From Amphritea atlantica (GTDB taxonomy: Bacteria; Pseudomonadota; Gammaproteobacteria; Pseudomonadales; Balneatricaceae): 64,000 bases of DNA. How positions within the stretch are numbered: the first letter of the stretch is position 1; each line of letters starts with the position of its first letter. Of the stretch, positions 31,839 through 40,565 are shown in pieces. The notes under the pieces are model-generated. The model made no database searches. It was not told the DNA's origin and worked only from the letters and a program-made list of their open reading frames with translations. The translations under genes and the position numbers were made by a program. The stretch lies in the NCBI GenBank assembly GCA_024397875.1, contig CP073344.1:797001-861000 (forward strand), in the 5' to 3' direction.

Positions 31839-32546
31839 TCAGGGGAGGGTGAAATAAAACCCTTCCGCTCTGCTGATACCCCGCAGTGAGATCAGCGGCT
31901 CATCTTCAAACAGCATTGCGTCTCCCGCTTGTAGCAGGCTTCCATTGACCTCCAGCTCCCCTCTGAAGAGGAACAGAAAGCCATGAGCGGCAGTCGGCAG
32001 ACCGTAACTGGTGTGCTGCAGTCGGAACTGATACATCTCGACATCCTGATCAATTTGCAGCGAATCATCCCGGCCATCGGGTGAGACAATCAGTTGTACA
32101 CCCTCCCGACTGAGGAGTTGGCGTGACTGATAGCGTGGCTGGCTGCCGGTCTTCCCGGGTATGATCCAGAACTGCAGCATTCTCAGATTGTTTTCCAGGG
32201 AGGCATTCTGTTCGGTGAACTCCGTGCCTGTTCCGGTGCTGAGTAGTTGCAAACTGCGGCCTTGCAGTAGTTTTCGGCTTCCCAGTGAATCCGTATGCAG
32301 ATTTTTACCGTCCAGAATAACGGAGATGATCTCCATATCCTGGTGTTTGCTGGGATCAATGGCCGCACCCGGGTGCAACAGATCTTCATTCGCGACCCGC
32401 AGTTCTGAAATGCCCATCCACTCTGGGTCGAAATAACTGCCGAAAGAGAAGGCATGGCGGGATTCCAGCCAGCCGAAATGGGCATATCCCCGGTCTGAAG
32501 CACGTTTTATTCTTATCATGGAGGTTCGCAAGTCGAAACTGTTCAT
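31839..32546 (-). CDS. Pirin family protein (YhhW-like)
   Basis: 235 residues. It is a bicupin with the pirin pattern: GWLESRHAFSFGSYFDPEWMG, DLLHPGAAIDPSKHQDMEIISVILDG (metal-binding histidines and glutamate), then STGTGTEFTEQNAS. Pirins bind Fe(II) or Ni, and several act as quercetin dioxygenases or redox sensors. Two starts are possible: ATG at 32546 with AGGG upstream, or ATG at 32519 (MIRIKRASDRG), which matches where most family members begin. It overlaps the start region of the plus-strand permease only in non-coding bases. A second pirin lies at 35074. Confidence 0.9.
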   Translation of the reverse strand: MNSFDLRTSMIRIKRASDRGYAHFGWLESRHAFSFGSYFDPEWMGISELRVANEDLLHPGAAIDPSKHQDMEIISVILDGKNLHTDSLGSRKLLQGRSLQLLSTGTGTEFTEQNASLENNLRMLQFWIIPGKTGSQPRYQSRQLLSREGVQLIVSPDGRDDSLQIDQDVEMYQFRLQHTSYGLPTAAHGFLFLFRGELEVNGSLLQAGDAMLFEDEPLISLRGISRAEGFYFTLP

Positions 32547-32643
32547 TACTGTTTTACCCTGTCAGCGACAGGCTGTAAATACGGCGATCAGTTTTACCTG
32601 TTGGTTTATCAGGGTAAGATATTGTTTTTCTGGAGGGAATTCA

Positions 32644-33393
32644 GTGGATCTTATCCTGTCGTTCAGTTGGGCATTCTGGCTGTTAGCCGGCATTGGCGTG
32701 TTGTTTACCGGCATATCGAAGTCAGGCTTTGCCGGTGGTGTCGGCGTGATCAGCGTACCACTGATGTCGCTCTATATTGGTCCGGTTCAGGCGGCGGCTA
32801 TTATGTTGCCGTTGTTGATTCTGATGGATTTCTTCAGCGTCCGGGCCTGGTGGCGCAGTAAACGAACCGACCTGTTAAAGATTATGGTGCCGGGGGCGGT
32901 GCTGGGTATCTTTATCGGCTATCTGCTGTTTGGCTATCTGGATGATGATATCTTGCGCCTTTTGCTGGGGATTCTGTCGGTTGGATTTGCGTTCTGGGGG
33001 CTGCTGAATGGTTCAAAGTTAGGCCGGGGCGGTTCGCCGGTGGTGGGGTATATCTCCAGTACCCTGGCGGGGTTCACCAGTTTTATCGCCCATGCGGGCG
33101 GACCGCCGATGAATTTCTATCTGATCCCCATGAAACTGCCCCGGGCGGAGTTTCTCGGCACGGCGGTGGTCTTTCTGGCGATTGTAAATCTGGTCAAACT
33201 GGTCGCTTATGGCGCCCTGGGACAGATCAATACCGACAATCTGCTGGTGGGGCTGGTGCTGGCGCCGGTGGCCTGGATCGGCATCCGCTTAGGGTTGGTT
33301 ATTCATAATAAACTGGATGATCAGCTGTTCTACCGGATTATCCTGATTATGCTGCTGATCGTCGGCGTTAAGCTGATTTTCGATGCCATCTGA
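32644..33393 (+). CDS. TauE/SafE family membrane permease
   Basis: 249 residues with about eight membrane helices in two related halves. Family motifs are FTGISKSGFAGGVGVISVPLMS near the start and LAGFTSFIAHAGGPPMNFYLIPMKL in the second half. Members export or import sulfite, sulfoacetate and other small organosulfur anions, and the substrate here is unknown. The start is GTG at 32644 because GGAGGG lies 6 nt upstream and the family sequence begins there. The open frame to 32518 runs into the divergent pirin gene. Confidence 0.92.
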   Translation: MDLILSFSWAFWLLAGIGVLFTGISKSGFAGGVGVISVPLMSLYIGPVQAAAIMLPLLILMDFFSVRAWWRSKRTDLLKIMVPGAVLGIFIGYLLFGYLDDDILRLLLGILSVGFAFWGLLNGSKLGRGGSPVVGYISSTLAGFTSFIAHAGGPPMNFYLIPMKLPRAEFLGTAVVFLAIVNLVKLVAYGALGQINTDNLLVGLVLAPVAWIGIRLGLVIHNKLDDQLFYRIILIMLLIVGVKLIFDAI

Positions 33394-33487
33394 GCGCTTT
33401 CTTTAAGACCACTCCAAAGGCATTTTTAGCTCTTTTTATAAAATGGCTGCTAGGCTTTACTCATCGTTAGACTCTCAGGAGTGAGTC

Positions 33488-35044
33488 ATGTCTGCAAAAC
33501 CTTTGGTGGCGGATAATAAACCCGCTAAAGTCGAGCTGATTGAGGGGCAGGAGTATCATTTCTGTGCCTGCGGCCGTTCTTCTAAGCAACCCTTCTGCGA
33601 TGGTTCGCATGAAGGCACCGGGCTGACGCCCAAAGCATTCAGGGCCGAGAGCAGTGGCGAGGCGTGGCTCTGCGTCTGTAAACATACCGGCAGCCCTCCT
33701 TACTGCGACGGCACTCATAAGCAGTTTGATGCCGCCGCTGTGGGGCGCGAGGGACCGGGGCCTGTTGCTTCTGCTGGCGCATCAGCTAATAAGGCACCCG
33801 TGGCGGTGAATACCGCAGCGGAGTCCACCGTAGAATTTATTCACCAACTGGCCCGCGAGGGGATCAAAGGGATGGGTTCCCACGGTCCTATGACGGCGAT
33901 GGGGGTGCCCCGGAATTTGTTGCCCGCCTGGGATGATATCCAGATCATGGCGGCTCAACTGGCCCGGAAGCCGCTGCTGGACGATGTGACGGTGGAAACC
34001 TCTCTGGTGATTGGCCCTGAAGCGAAAAAACCGCTGCAACTCGATATCCCGTTGTTGGTCTCCGATATGAGCTTCGGGGCGCTGTCTGAAGAGGCAAAAA
34101 CCGCACTGGCAAAAGGAGCCGAACTGGCGGGTACCGGTATCTGTTCCGGAGAGGGCGGTATGTTGCCGGAGGAACAGCAGGCCAACTCCCGCTACTTCTA
34201 TGAGCTGGCCAGTGCGAAGTTTGGTTATCGGGAAGCGCTGCTGGAGCAGGTTCAGGCATTCCATTTTAAAGGAGGGCAGGGGGCTAAAACCGGTACCGGG
34301 GGACATCTGCCAGGCAGTAAAAATGTGGGTAAGATTTCACAGGTGCGGGGCATTCCTGAGGGCGAGGATGCGGTGTCACCGGCTACCTTTACCGACCTTC
34401 ACAGCGTGGCCGATTTCAGCTACTTCGCTGACCGGGTCCGGGAGCTCAGTGGCGGAATCCCGATAGGTTTTAAGCTCAGTGCCAACCATATAGAGCGGGA
34501 TATTGAGTTTGCACTGAAAGCCGGGGCGGATTATATCATCCTCGATGGCCGCGGCGGCGGTACCGGTGCTGCGCCACAGATGTTCAGGGATCATATCAGC
34601 GTGCCCACCATCCCGGCGCTGGCCCGGGCGCGTCGTTGTCTTAACACCAACGGTGCTACCGGTCGGGTGACACTGATTATTACCGGAGGGCTGCGGGTGC
34701 CCACGGATTTTGTTAAAGCCCTGGCGCTGGGGGCCGACGGTATCGCGCTGGCGAACAGTGCGATGCAGTCAATTGGCTGTGTTGCTGCGCGGATCTGTAA
34801 CACCAATAACTGCCCGGCGGGCATCGCCACCCAGAAGGCTGACCTGCGGCAGCGCTTGAATGTGGAAACGTCAGCCGTTCAGCTGGCGAACTTTCTCACC
34901 GGCTCGGTGCATCTGATGCAGGTAATGGCCCGTGCCTGTGGCCATAATCATCTGAAACAATTCGATATGGGGGATCTGGCGACCTGGAATCGCGAGTTAG
35001 CCTATCTCTCGGGGATCACCTATTCAGGTGTTGTCCCCCTCTGA
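33488..35044 (+). CDS. CDGSH iron-sulfur domains fused to glutamate-synthase-like FMN domain
   Basis: 518 residues. Two CDGSH-type [2Fe-2S] sites are explicit: C26-x-C28...C37-DGS-H41 and C62-x-C64...C73-DGT-H77. From about residue 110 on comes the glutamate synthase central/FMN domain: VSDMSFGALSEEAKTALAKGAELAGTGICSGEGG, GGQGAKTGTGGHLPG and LDGRGGGTGAAP, then the cysteine cluster CVAARICNTNNCPAGIATQK, which in GltB binds a [3Fe-4S] cluster. It lacks the glutaminase domain, so it is not a true glutamate synthase. It is probably an FMN oxidoreductase fed by CDGSH clusters. A monocistronic gene with a GGAG ribosome site. Confidence 0.92.
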   Translation: MSAKPLVADNKPAKVELIEGQEYHFCACGRSSKQPFCDGSHEGTGLTPKAFRAESSGEAWLCVCKHTGSPPYCDGTHKQFDAAAVGREGPGPVASAGASANKAPVAVNTAAESTVEFIHQLAREGIKGMGSHGPMTAMGVPRNLLPAWDDIQIMAAQLARKPLLDDVTVETSLVIGPEAKKPLQLDIPLLVSDMSFGALSEEAKTALAKGAELAGTGICSGEGGMLPEEQQANSRYFYELASAKFGYREALLEQVQAFHFKGGQGAKTGTGGHLPGSKNVGKISQVRGIPEGEDAVSPATFTDLHSVADFSYFADRVRELSGGIPIGFKLSANHIERDIEFALKAGADYIILDGRGGGTGAAPQMFRDHISVPTIPALARARRCLNTNGATGRVTLIITGGLRVPTDFVKALALGADGIALANSAMQSIGCVAARICNTNNCPAGIATQKADLRQRLNVETSAVQLANFLTGSVHLMQVMARACGHNHLKQFDMGDLATWNRELAYLSGITYSGVVPL

Positions 35045-35073
35045 ATGAGGGGGGAGGCTATTTGGCTGCGATG

Positions 35074-35901
35074 TTAATCGGTCAGAGTACCCTGCTGATA
35101 ATCGCGGATCGCCTGATTGATCTCAGCCTGGGTGTTCATTACAAAGGGACCGTAATGAGCCACCGGTTCCTTCAGGGGCTCGCCACTCAGCAGCAGGCTT
35201 CCGGCACCGTTGGCTGATGCGATCTGCAAAGCGCCCGGCTCGGTAATTTTGGCCATCTGCCGGGTCGTCAGCGTTTTGCCATTCAGGGTGACTTCCCCTT
35301 CGTAAACATAGAGCAGCAGTGTCCGGCCTGCCGGGTTTGCAATACGGATATTGGCATCGGCTTTGAGACAGAGGTCTGCCACTGCTGCATGACCGGGTAG
35401 TTGCTGCAGAGGGCCGTTGAATTGCTGGTCGTCCAGGGTGATTTCGCCGCCGATCACTTTAACTTCGGCGCTGTTCAGCGGGTGCCAGGGCAACTGATCA
35501 CGGCCGATATCTTTCCAGTCCGCGTTTTTCATCTTCTGACTGGCGGGCAGGTTGAGCCATAGCTGAAAACCGTGCATCAGGCCATCTTTCTGCAAAGGCA
35601 TTTCGGAGTGAATAATGCCCCGTCCGGCGGACATCCATTGCGCTTCACCGCTCTGTACTCCGCCTTTATTACCCATGTGGTCCTGATGCTCAAATCCACC
35701 ATGGCGGATATAGGTCAGAGTTTCGATGCCCCGGTGAGGGTGCGCAGGAAAGCCGGAGCCATAATCATTGGGGTCATCTGAGAGTATTTCATCCAGCATC
35801 AGAAAAGGGTCGAGGCCGTTATCGCGAAAGCCATGAACCCGCTGTATTTTCACGCCGGCACCATCGGATGATGGGTGGCTTTGAATGATTTGAATCGTCA
35901 T
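35074..35901 (-). CDS. Pirin family protein (quercetinase-like)
   Basis: 275 residues with both cupin halves. The first contains FLMLDEILSDDPNDYGSGFPAHPHRGIETLTYIRHGGFEHQDHMGN, where the spaced histidines and glutamate form the metal site. WMSAGRGIIHSEMP follows, and a second cupin runs to the C-terminus. This is the full-length pirin class (YhaK/quercetinase and human pirin-like). The ATG at 35901 is chosen for its GGAGA site 6 nt upstream. It diverges from a LysR gene at 36034, the usual sign that the regulator controls it, with DoxX and quinone-reductase genes beyond. Confidence 0.93.
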   Translation of the reverse strand: MTIQIIQSHPSSDGAGVKIQRVHGFRDNGLDPFLMLDEILSDDPNDYGSGFPAHPHRGIETLTYIRHGGFEHQDHMGNKGGVQSGEAQWMSAGRGIIHSEMPLQKDGLMHGFQLWLNLPASQKMKNADWKDIGRDQLPWHPLNSAEVKVIGGEITLDDQQFNGPLQQLPGHAAVADLCLKADANIRIANPAGRTLLLYVYEGEVTLNGKTLTTRQMAKITEPGALQIASANGAGSLLLSGEPLKEPVAHYGPFVMNTQAEINQAIRDYQQGTLTD

Positions 35902-36033
35902 AACGCGTCTCCTTTGGCTGAATCGATCTAAGCCGTTTCTGATTTGACATGGCCACATAATAGTCCTTTATTTGGGAATGAAAATCGGTATAAATAGAGC
36001 TATATATTCTATTTTTTAGAAAGGAATTGCAGA

Positions 36034-36960
36034 GTGAAGGTAACACTTGAGCAGTGGCGCATGCTAAAAGCGGTTGTTGAGCACGGTGGTTTTGCCCATG
36101 CCGCCGGCGTTGTACATAAGAGTCAGTCGAGTATCCATCATGCGATTCAGAAAATGGAGCTGATGCTGGATGTTAAGTTGCTGGAGGTCAAAGGTCGCAA
36201 AGCGCACCTGACGGATGCCGGGCGGTTATTATTGCAAAGGGCAGAGCATCTGCTGGAATCCGCCGCTAATATCGATTCGCTGGCCGTCAGCCTGAATGCT
36301 GGCGTGGAACCTGAAATTTCGATAGCGGTGGACCAGACGTTTCCTCCGGAGTATATCGGCACGGTGCTGGAACAGTTTTCCAATGAATATCCAAATACCC
36401 GCATCCAACTCTATGAGACCGTGCTTTCCGGTGCTGCCGAAGCACTTAACAAAGGGCAGGTGGATCTGGCCATTGCCGGTTCGGGGGTGTCTCACTTTAT
36501 GGCAGAGCCGTTGTTTACCGTCGACTTTATTGCGGTGGCCTCGCCTGATCATCCGTTGTTTAGATCCTATAATGATACTCAGCCACTGCAGATTGATGAT
36601 CTGGTGAATTACCGTCAGCTGGTCACCCGTGATTCTGCACTGGAAAAGAAAACCGACTCGGGCTGGCTGAAAGCGGATGAACGCTGGACGGTGAGTAATA
36701 TCTCCACATCAATAGAGATGATCTGTCGGGGGATGGGGTTTGCCTGGATACCGGTCACCCGTATCAGCCGGCAGCTGAGTCAGGGCGACTTGCTCCCGGT
36801 TCCGCTGCAGATGGGGGGACGCCGGAACATGACGTTGCAACTTTACTATGCCCGGCACGATCAGGTTGGCCCCGGGATTAAGCGGCTTGCCGAGTTACTA
36901 CACCACTGTTGCGAGAATGATGTTTCTAATTATTCGAATATAAAGTACGAAATTAAGTAA
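36034..36960 (+). CDS. LysR family transcriptional regulator
   Basis: 308 residues starting at GTG with an AAGGA site. Residues 1-60 form the winged helix-turn-helix (LEQWRMLKAVVEHGGFAHAAGVVHKSQSSIHHAIQKMEL), and residues ~90-295 are the effector-binding domain. The region from 35902 to 36033 between it and the divergent pirin gene is the likely binding site, where AT-rich ATATATTCTATTTT occurs. Similar TTTTTTA(T) runs appear near 36962, after its own stop and before doxX. It probably senses an electrophile or quinone-like inducer, inferred from neighbours only. Confidence 0.92.
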   Translation: MKVTLEQWRMLKAVVEHGGFAHAAGVVHKSQSSIHHAIQKMELMLDVKLLEVKGRKAHLTDAGRLLLQRAEHLLESAANIDSLAVSLNAGVEPEISIAVDQTFPPEYIGTVLEQFSNEYPNTRIQLYETVLSGAAEALNKGQVDLAIAGSGVSHFMAEPLFTVDFIAVASPDHPLFRSYNDTQPLQIDDLVNYRQLVTRDSALEKKTDSGWLKADERWTVSNISTSIEMICRGMGFAWIPVTRISRQLSQGDLLPVPLQMGGRRNMTLQLYYARHDQVGPGIKRLAELLHHCCENDVSNYSNIKYEIK

Positions 36961-37028
36961 TTTTTATTTAAAAAATAGAAAGCTAATATGGAGGCATAAC
37001 TCAAGCAACACAACACGAGGAATTAACA

Positions 37029-37418
37029 ATGAACTTTTCAGCATCCGCTTCACTACTCGCCCGTCTGGGTCTGGCCGCTATTTTTATTATGGCGGGCCTG
37101 TCTAAAATCAGTGGTTATGAAGGCACTGTCGGCTATATGGAGAGTATGGGGGTTCCGGGAGCGCTGTTACCCGCCGTGATTGCCGTTGAGGTACTGGGTG
37201 GCATGGCTATTGTTATCGGATTGTTTACCCGGCTTGCGGCTCTGGGGCTGGCGGTATTCAGCATAGCTTCAGCACTGATATTCCACTTCAACCTGGCAGA
37301 TCAGACTCAGTTTGTTATGTTCTGGAAAAATATAGCGATCGCCGGCGGTTTCCTGCTACTGGTGGCTAATGGCCCGGGTGCATACAGTGTCGATGCATGG
37401 CGTAAAAAAGATAAATAA
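37029..37418 (+). CDS. DoxX family membrane protein
   Basis: 129 residues with four membrane helices: LARLGLAAIFIMAGLSKISGY, GALLPAVIAVEVLGGMAIVIGLF, LGLAVFSIASALIFHF, and WKNIAIAGGFLLLVANGPGAYSVD. These are all hallmarks of DoxX/DoxD-like proteins, some of which associate with quinone pools or thiosulfate oxidation and with antioxidant systems. It lies 70 bp after LysR and 138 bp before a glutathionyl-hydroquinone reductase in the same direction. A GAGGAATTAAC site precedes the ATG. Confidence 0.92.
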   Translation: MNFSASASLLARLGLAAIFIMAGLSKISGYEGTVGYMESMGVPGALLPAVIAVEVLGGMAIVIGLFTRLAALGLAVFSIASALIFHFNLADQTQFVMFWKNIAIAGGFLLLVANGPGAYSVDAWRKKDK

Positions 37419-37555
37419 CTGTAATCCAGCTACTTACTATTGGCATCAGAATAACAAGCCTGGCTCGAATAGGTACGTTTTACCGAGCCAGCTGCACAAA
37501 CTTTATGTGTGAAGAACACCACAGATAACCTGACAGACAGAATAAGGGTAAAAAG

Positions 37556-38533
37556 ATGGGACTGCTGATCGAAGGTAAATGGCAAGATCGCTGGTATGAG
37601 ACTAAAAATTCCAAAGGGGAGTTTGTCCGTGAACAGGCGGGGTTTCGCAACTGGGTAACCGCCGATGGCAGCCCCGGCCCTTCCGGTGAGGGTGGCTTTA
37701 AAGCAGAGGCTGGCCGTTATCATCTGTATGTGTCGCTGGCCTGCCCCTGGGCACACCGCACGTTGATCTTTCGCAAGCTCAAAGGGCTGGAAGATCTGAT
37801 CACGGTGTCAGTGGTTAGCCCGCATATGCTGGAGCAGGGCTGGAGCTTCGATATGCACACAGGCGCCAGCGGCGATCACTTATACGATTCAAAGTTTATG
37901 CATCAGATCTATACCCGGGCGCAGCAGGATTATACCGGTCGGGTGACGGTGCCTGTTCTGTGGGACAAACAGCAGCAGACCATTGTCAGTAATGAATCGT
38001 CAGAGATTATCCGCATGTTTAATTCAGCATTTAACCAACTGACGGGCAATGATTGCGATCTGTGGCCTGAAGTGCTTCGGGATGAGATCGAAGAGCTGAA
38101 TAGCTGGATCTACCATACCGTTAATAATGGTGTCTATCGTTCGGGTTTTGCCACCACTCAGGAAGCCTATGAGCATAACGTTAAAGACCTGTTTGCCAGC
38201 CTCGACCGGATTGAAGGTATTCTGTCTCAGAACCGCTACCTTGCGGGGAGCGCACTGACAGAAGCAGACTGGCGTCTGTTTACCACCCTGGTCCGCTTTG
38301 ATGCGGTGTATCACGGTCACTTTAAATGTAACCTGAAACAGCTGCGTCAATATCCGAATATTAGCGGTTATGTGCGTGAACTGTATCAGATTGAAGGCGT
38401 GGCTGAGACGGTCAATATGGAGCATATCAAGCAGCACTATTATTACAGTCACCACATGATCAACCCAACCCGGGTGGTGCCGCTGGGGCCTGAGCTTGAT
38501 TTTGACGCACCCCATGGGCGTGATGGAATGTGA
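37556..38533 (+). CDS. Glutathionyl-hydroquinone reductase (GST Xi/omega-like)
   Basis: 325 residues. The N-terminal thioredoxin-like domain has the catalytic Cys63 in SLACPWAHR, the signature of glutathionyl-hydroquinone reductases (YqjG/PcpF class). WSFDMHTGASGDHLYDSKFMHQIY and the C-terminal helical domain with RFDAVYHGHFKCNLKQL and IKQHYYYSHHMINPTRVVP are also family-specific. It removes glutathione from glutathionyl-quinols. With DoxX, pirin and LysR next to it, it fits a quinone/electrophile protection role. ATG at 37556 with AAGGGTAAAAAG upstream. Confidence 0.94.
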   Translation: MGLLIEGKWQDRWYETKNSKGEFVREQAGFRNWVTADGSPGPSGEGGFKAEAGRYHLYVSLACPWAHRTLIFRKLKGLEDLITVSVVSPHMLEQGWSFDMHTGASGDHLYDSKFMHQIYTRAQQDYTGRVTVPVLWDKQQQTIVSNESSEIIRMFNSAFNQLTGNDCDLWPEVLRDEIEELNSWIYHTVNNGVYRSGFATTQEAYEHNVKDLFASLDRIEGILSQNRYLAGSALTEADWRLFTTLVRFDAVYHGHFKCNLKQLRQYPNISGYVRELYQIEGVAETVNMEHIKQHYYYSHHMINPTRVVPLGPELDFDAPHGRDGM

Positions 38534-38589
38534 CGGTTGTCAGATAGATGTACTGCCAGTTAGTCATGAAAACCACTCAGCCCTAAGTA

Positions 38590-38617
38590 AAAAACCGCCC
38601 AATCAGGCGGTTTTTTT
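38590..38617 (+). terminator. Bidirectional terminator
   Basis: AAAAACCGCC (38590-38599) pairs with GGCGGTTTTT (38606-38615), and T-runs appear on both strands. It separates the plus-strand quinone reductase gene from the minus-strand aap operon and can serve both. Confidence 0.9.
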
Positions 38618-38676
38618 CATGCTTTATCTAGCTTCTAACCACTAGCAAGCGGCGAAGCCGCGTCTGGCGACAGACC

Positions 38677-39435
38677 TTAATGCTGAAGAATCTGACTCAG
38701 GAACAACTGAGTCCGTTCATGCTGGGGATTGTTAAAGAACTCATGGGGTTCGTTCTCTTCAACTATCTGTCCGCCATCCATGAAGATGACCCGGTCGGCC
38801 ACGGTCTTGGCAAAGCCCATCTCATGGGTTACGCAGAGCATGGTCATCCCTTCGTTGGCCAGTTCGATCATGACATCGAGCACCTCTTTAATCATCTCGG
38901 GGTCGAGTGCGGAGGTCGGCTCATCGAACAGCATCACATCCGGGTTCATACACAGCGAGCGGGCAATCGCTACCCGTTGCTGCTGTCCACCGGATAGCTG
39001 ACCCGGATATTTCAGCGCCTGGTCCGGGATTTTAACCCGCTCCAGCAGCTCCATCGCGAGGGCTTCGGCCTCTTTACGGGGCATTTTTTTCACCCAGATC
39101 GGCGCCAGCACACAGTTTTCCAGCACTGTCAGGTGCGGGAACAGGTTGAAGTGCTGGAACACCATGCCCACTTCCTTGCGGATCGCTTCGATATTCTTAA
39201 TATCTTCATTCAGGGGAATATCATTAACGATGATATCGCCCTTCTGGTGTTCCTCGAGCCGGTTAATACACCGGATCATGGTCGATTTACCGGAACCGGA
39301 GGGGCCACAGATAACGATCTTTTCGCCCTGTTTGACCTCCAGATTAATATTCTTCAGCACATGAAACTCGCCATACCATTTATTCAGGTCGCGCAGTTCC
39401 ACCATAAAATTATCAGTCGCGTGTGTATCACTCAT
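38677..39435 (-). CDS. aapP: Amino-acid ABC transporter ATP-binding protein (AapP-like)
   Basis: 252 residues. Walker [10 protein letters not shown], signature [15 protein letters not shown], Walker [15 protein letters not shown] and H-loop VTHEM are intact. It is the cytoplasmic ATPase of a polar amino-acid importer (HisP/GlnQ/AapP subfamily). It is the last gene of the minus-strand unit aapJ-aapQ-aapM-aapP, 18 bp after aapM. Length and motifs are normal. Confidence 0.96.
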   Translation of the reverse strand: MSDTHATDNFMVELRDLNKWYGEFHVLKNINLEVKQGEKIVICGPSGSGKSTMIRCINRLEEHQKGDIIVNDIPLNEDIKNIEAIRKEVGMVFQHFNLFPHLTVLENCVLAPIWVKKMPRKEAEALAMELLERVKIPDQALKYPGQLSGGQQQRVAIARSLCMNPDVMLFDEPTSALDPEMIKEVLDVMIELANEGMTMLCVTHEMGFAKTVADRVIFMDGGQIVEENEPHEFFNNPQHERTQLFLSQILQH

Positions 39436-39453
39436 CTCAAAATCTCTCTGTTA

Positions 39454-40554
39454 TCAGGCGCGGTTGCCGTGGCCGGTATGTAGTTTCTTCTCCAGATGCT
39501 GCGAATAGCGCGACATACTGAAACAGAACACCCAGAACAACAGGGCAATAAACAAATAACTCTCAGTGGAATAGCCGATCCAGTCGGGATCCTGGTTGGC
39601 GGCCTGACCAATCGCCAGGACATCAAACAAACCGATAATCAGTACCAGACTGGTATCCTTAAACAGGGCGATAAAGGTGTTTACGATACCTGGAATCATC
39701 AGCTTCAGTGCCTGCGGCATAATGATCAGAATCATCTTCTGCCAGTAACCCAGCCCCAGTGCATCGGCCGCTTCATACTGTCCCTTAGGAATCGCCTGTA
39801 ATCCGCCCCGGATAACCTCAGCCATATAGGCTGACTGGAACAGGGTGATACCGATCAGCGCTCTGAGCAGCTTGTCAAAGCTCATCCCTTCGGGGAAGAA
39901 CAGCGGTAACATGACTGACGCCATGAACAACACCGTAATCAGCGGTACGCCCCGCCAGATCTCGATAAAGGTCACACAGACCGATTTCACAATGGGCATA
40001 TCGGACTGCCGCCCCAGCGCCAGCACAATACCCAATGGCAGCGACGCCACAATACCGACCACCGCCAGCACCAGTGTCAGCGTTAAACCGCCCCACAGGT
40101 GGGTCTCAACCTGAGGCAGGCCGAACAGATCACCATACAACAGGAAGTAGGCAATGACGGGATAGACCACCAGCAGCAGTGTGGCGACTAGCCCCTTCTT
40201 CGGTGTCTGCGGTAACACCAGCCAGATAATGGAGCCGATCAGGATGATAAAGGCTAACTGCGGCCGCCAGTGTTCCGCCTCCGGATAGAAGCCATAGAGA
40301 AACTGGTCCAGCCGGTTGGCGATAAACACCCAGCAGGCGCCACCGCTGGTGCAGGCGTCACGACTGGTGCCGATCCAGTCCGAATCAATAAAGATCCATT
40401 GAATCGTCGGTACCAGAAAGCTGATCAGAAAATAGCCGACAACAATCGTGGCCACCGAGTTATACGGCCCGTCAAACAGGTTTTTACGCAGCCAGCCAAC
40501 CACTCCGATCATACTGGATGGCGGGGGCAGCGTGGGTTGAATTTCATATTTCAT
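39454..40554 (-). CDS. aapM: Amino-acid ABC transporter permease (AapM-like)
   Basis: 366 residues, longer than HisM-type permeases because of the extra N-terminal segment (including IGTSRDACTSGGACWVFIANRLDQFLYGFYP) known from AapM. About eight membrane helices are predicted. The EAA loop is visible as EAADALGLGYWQKMILIIMPQALKLMIPGIVN. It forms the inner-membrane channel with AapQ. It lies 11 bp after aapQ. Confidence 0.94.
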   Translation of the reverse strand: MKYEIQPTLPPPSSMIGVVGWLRKNLFDGPYNSVATIVVGYFLISFLVPTIQWIFIDSDWIGTSRDACTSGGACWVFIANRLDQFLYGFYPEAEHWRPQLAFIILIGSIIWLVLPQTPKKGLVATLLLVVYPVIAYFLLYGDLFGLPQVETHLWGGLTLTLVLAVVGIVASLPLGIVLALGRQSDMPIVKSVCVTFIEIWRGVPLITVLFMASVMLPLFFPEGMSFDKLLRALIGITLFQSAYMAEVIRGGLQAIPKGQYEAADALGLGYWQKMILIIMPQALKLMIPGIVNTFIALFKDTSLVLIIGLFDVLAIGQAANQDPDWIGYSTESYLFIALLFWVFCFSMSRYSQHLEKKLHTGHGNRA

Positions 40555-40565
40555 AGCATCCCCTC

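Noticed and set aside
35034-35052. Terminator formed by CCCCTC/GAGGGG at the CDGSH-GltS stop
   Set aside because: The stem spans the stop codon and is not followed by a T-run. It may be chance in a G/C-rich stretch.
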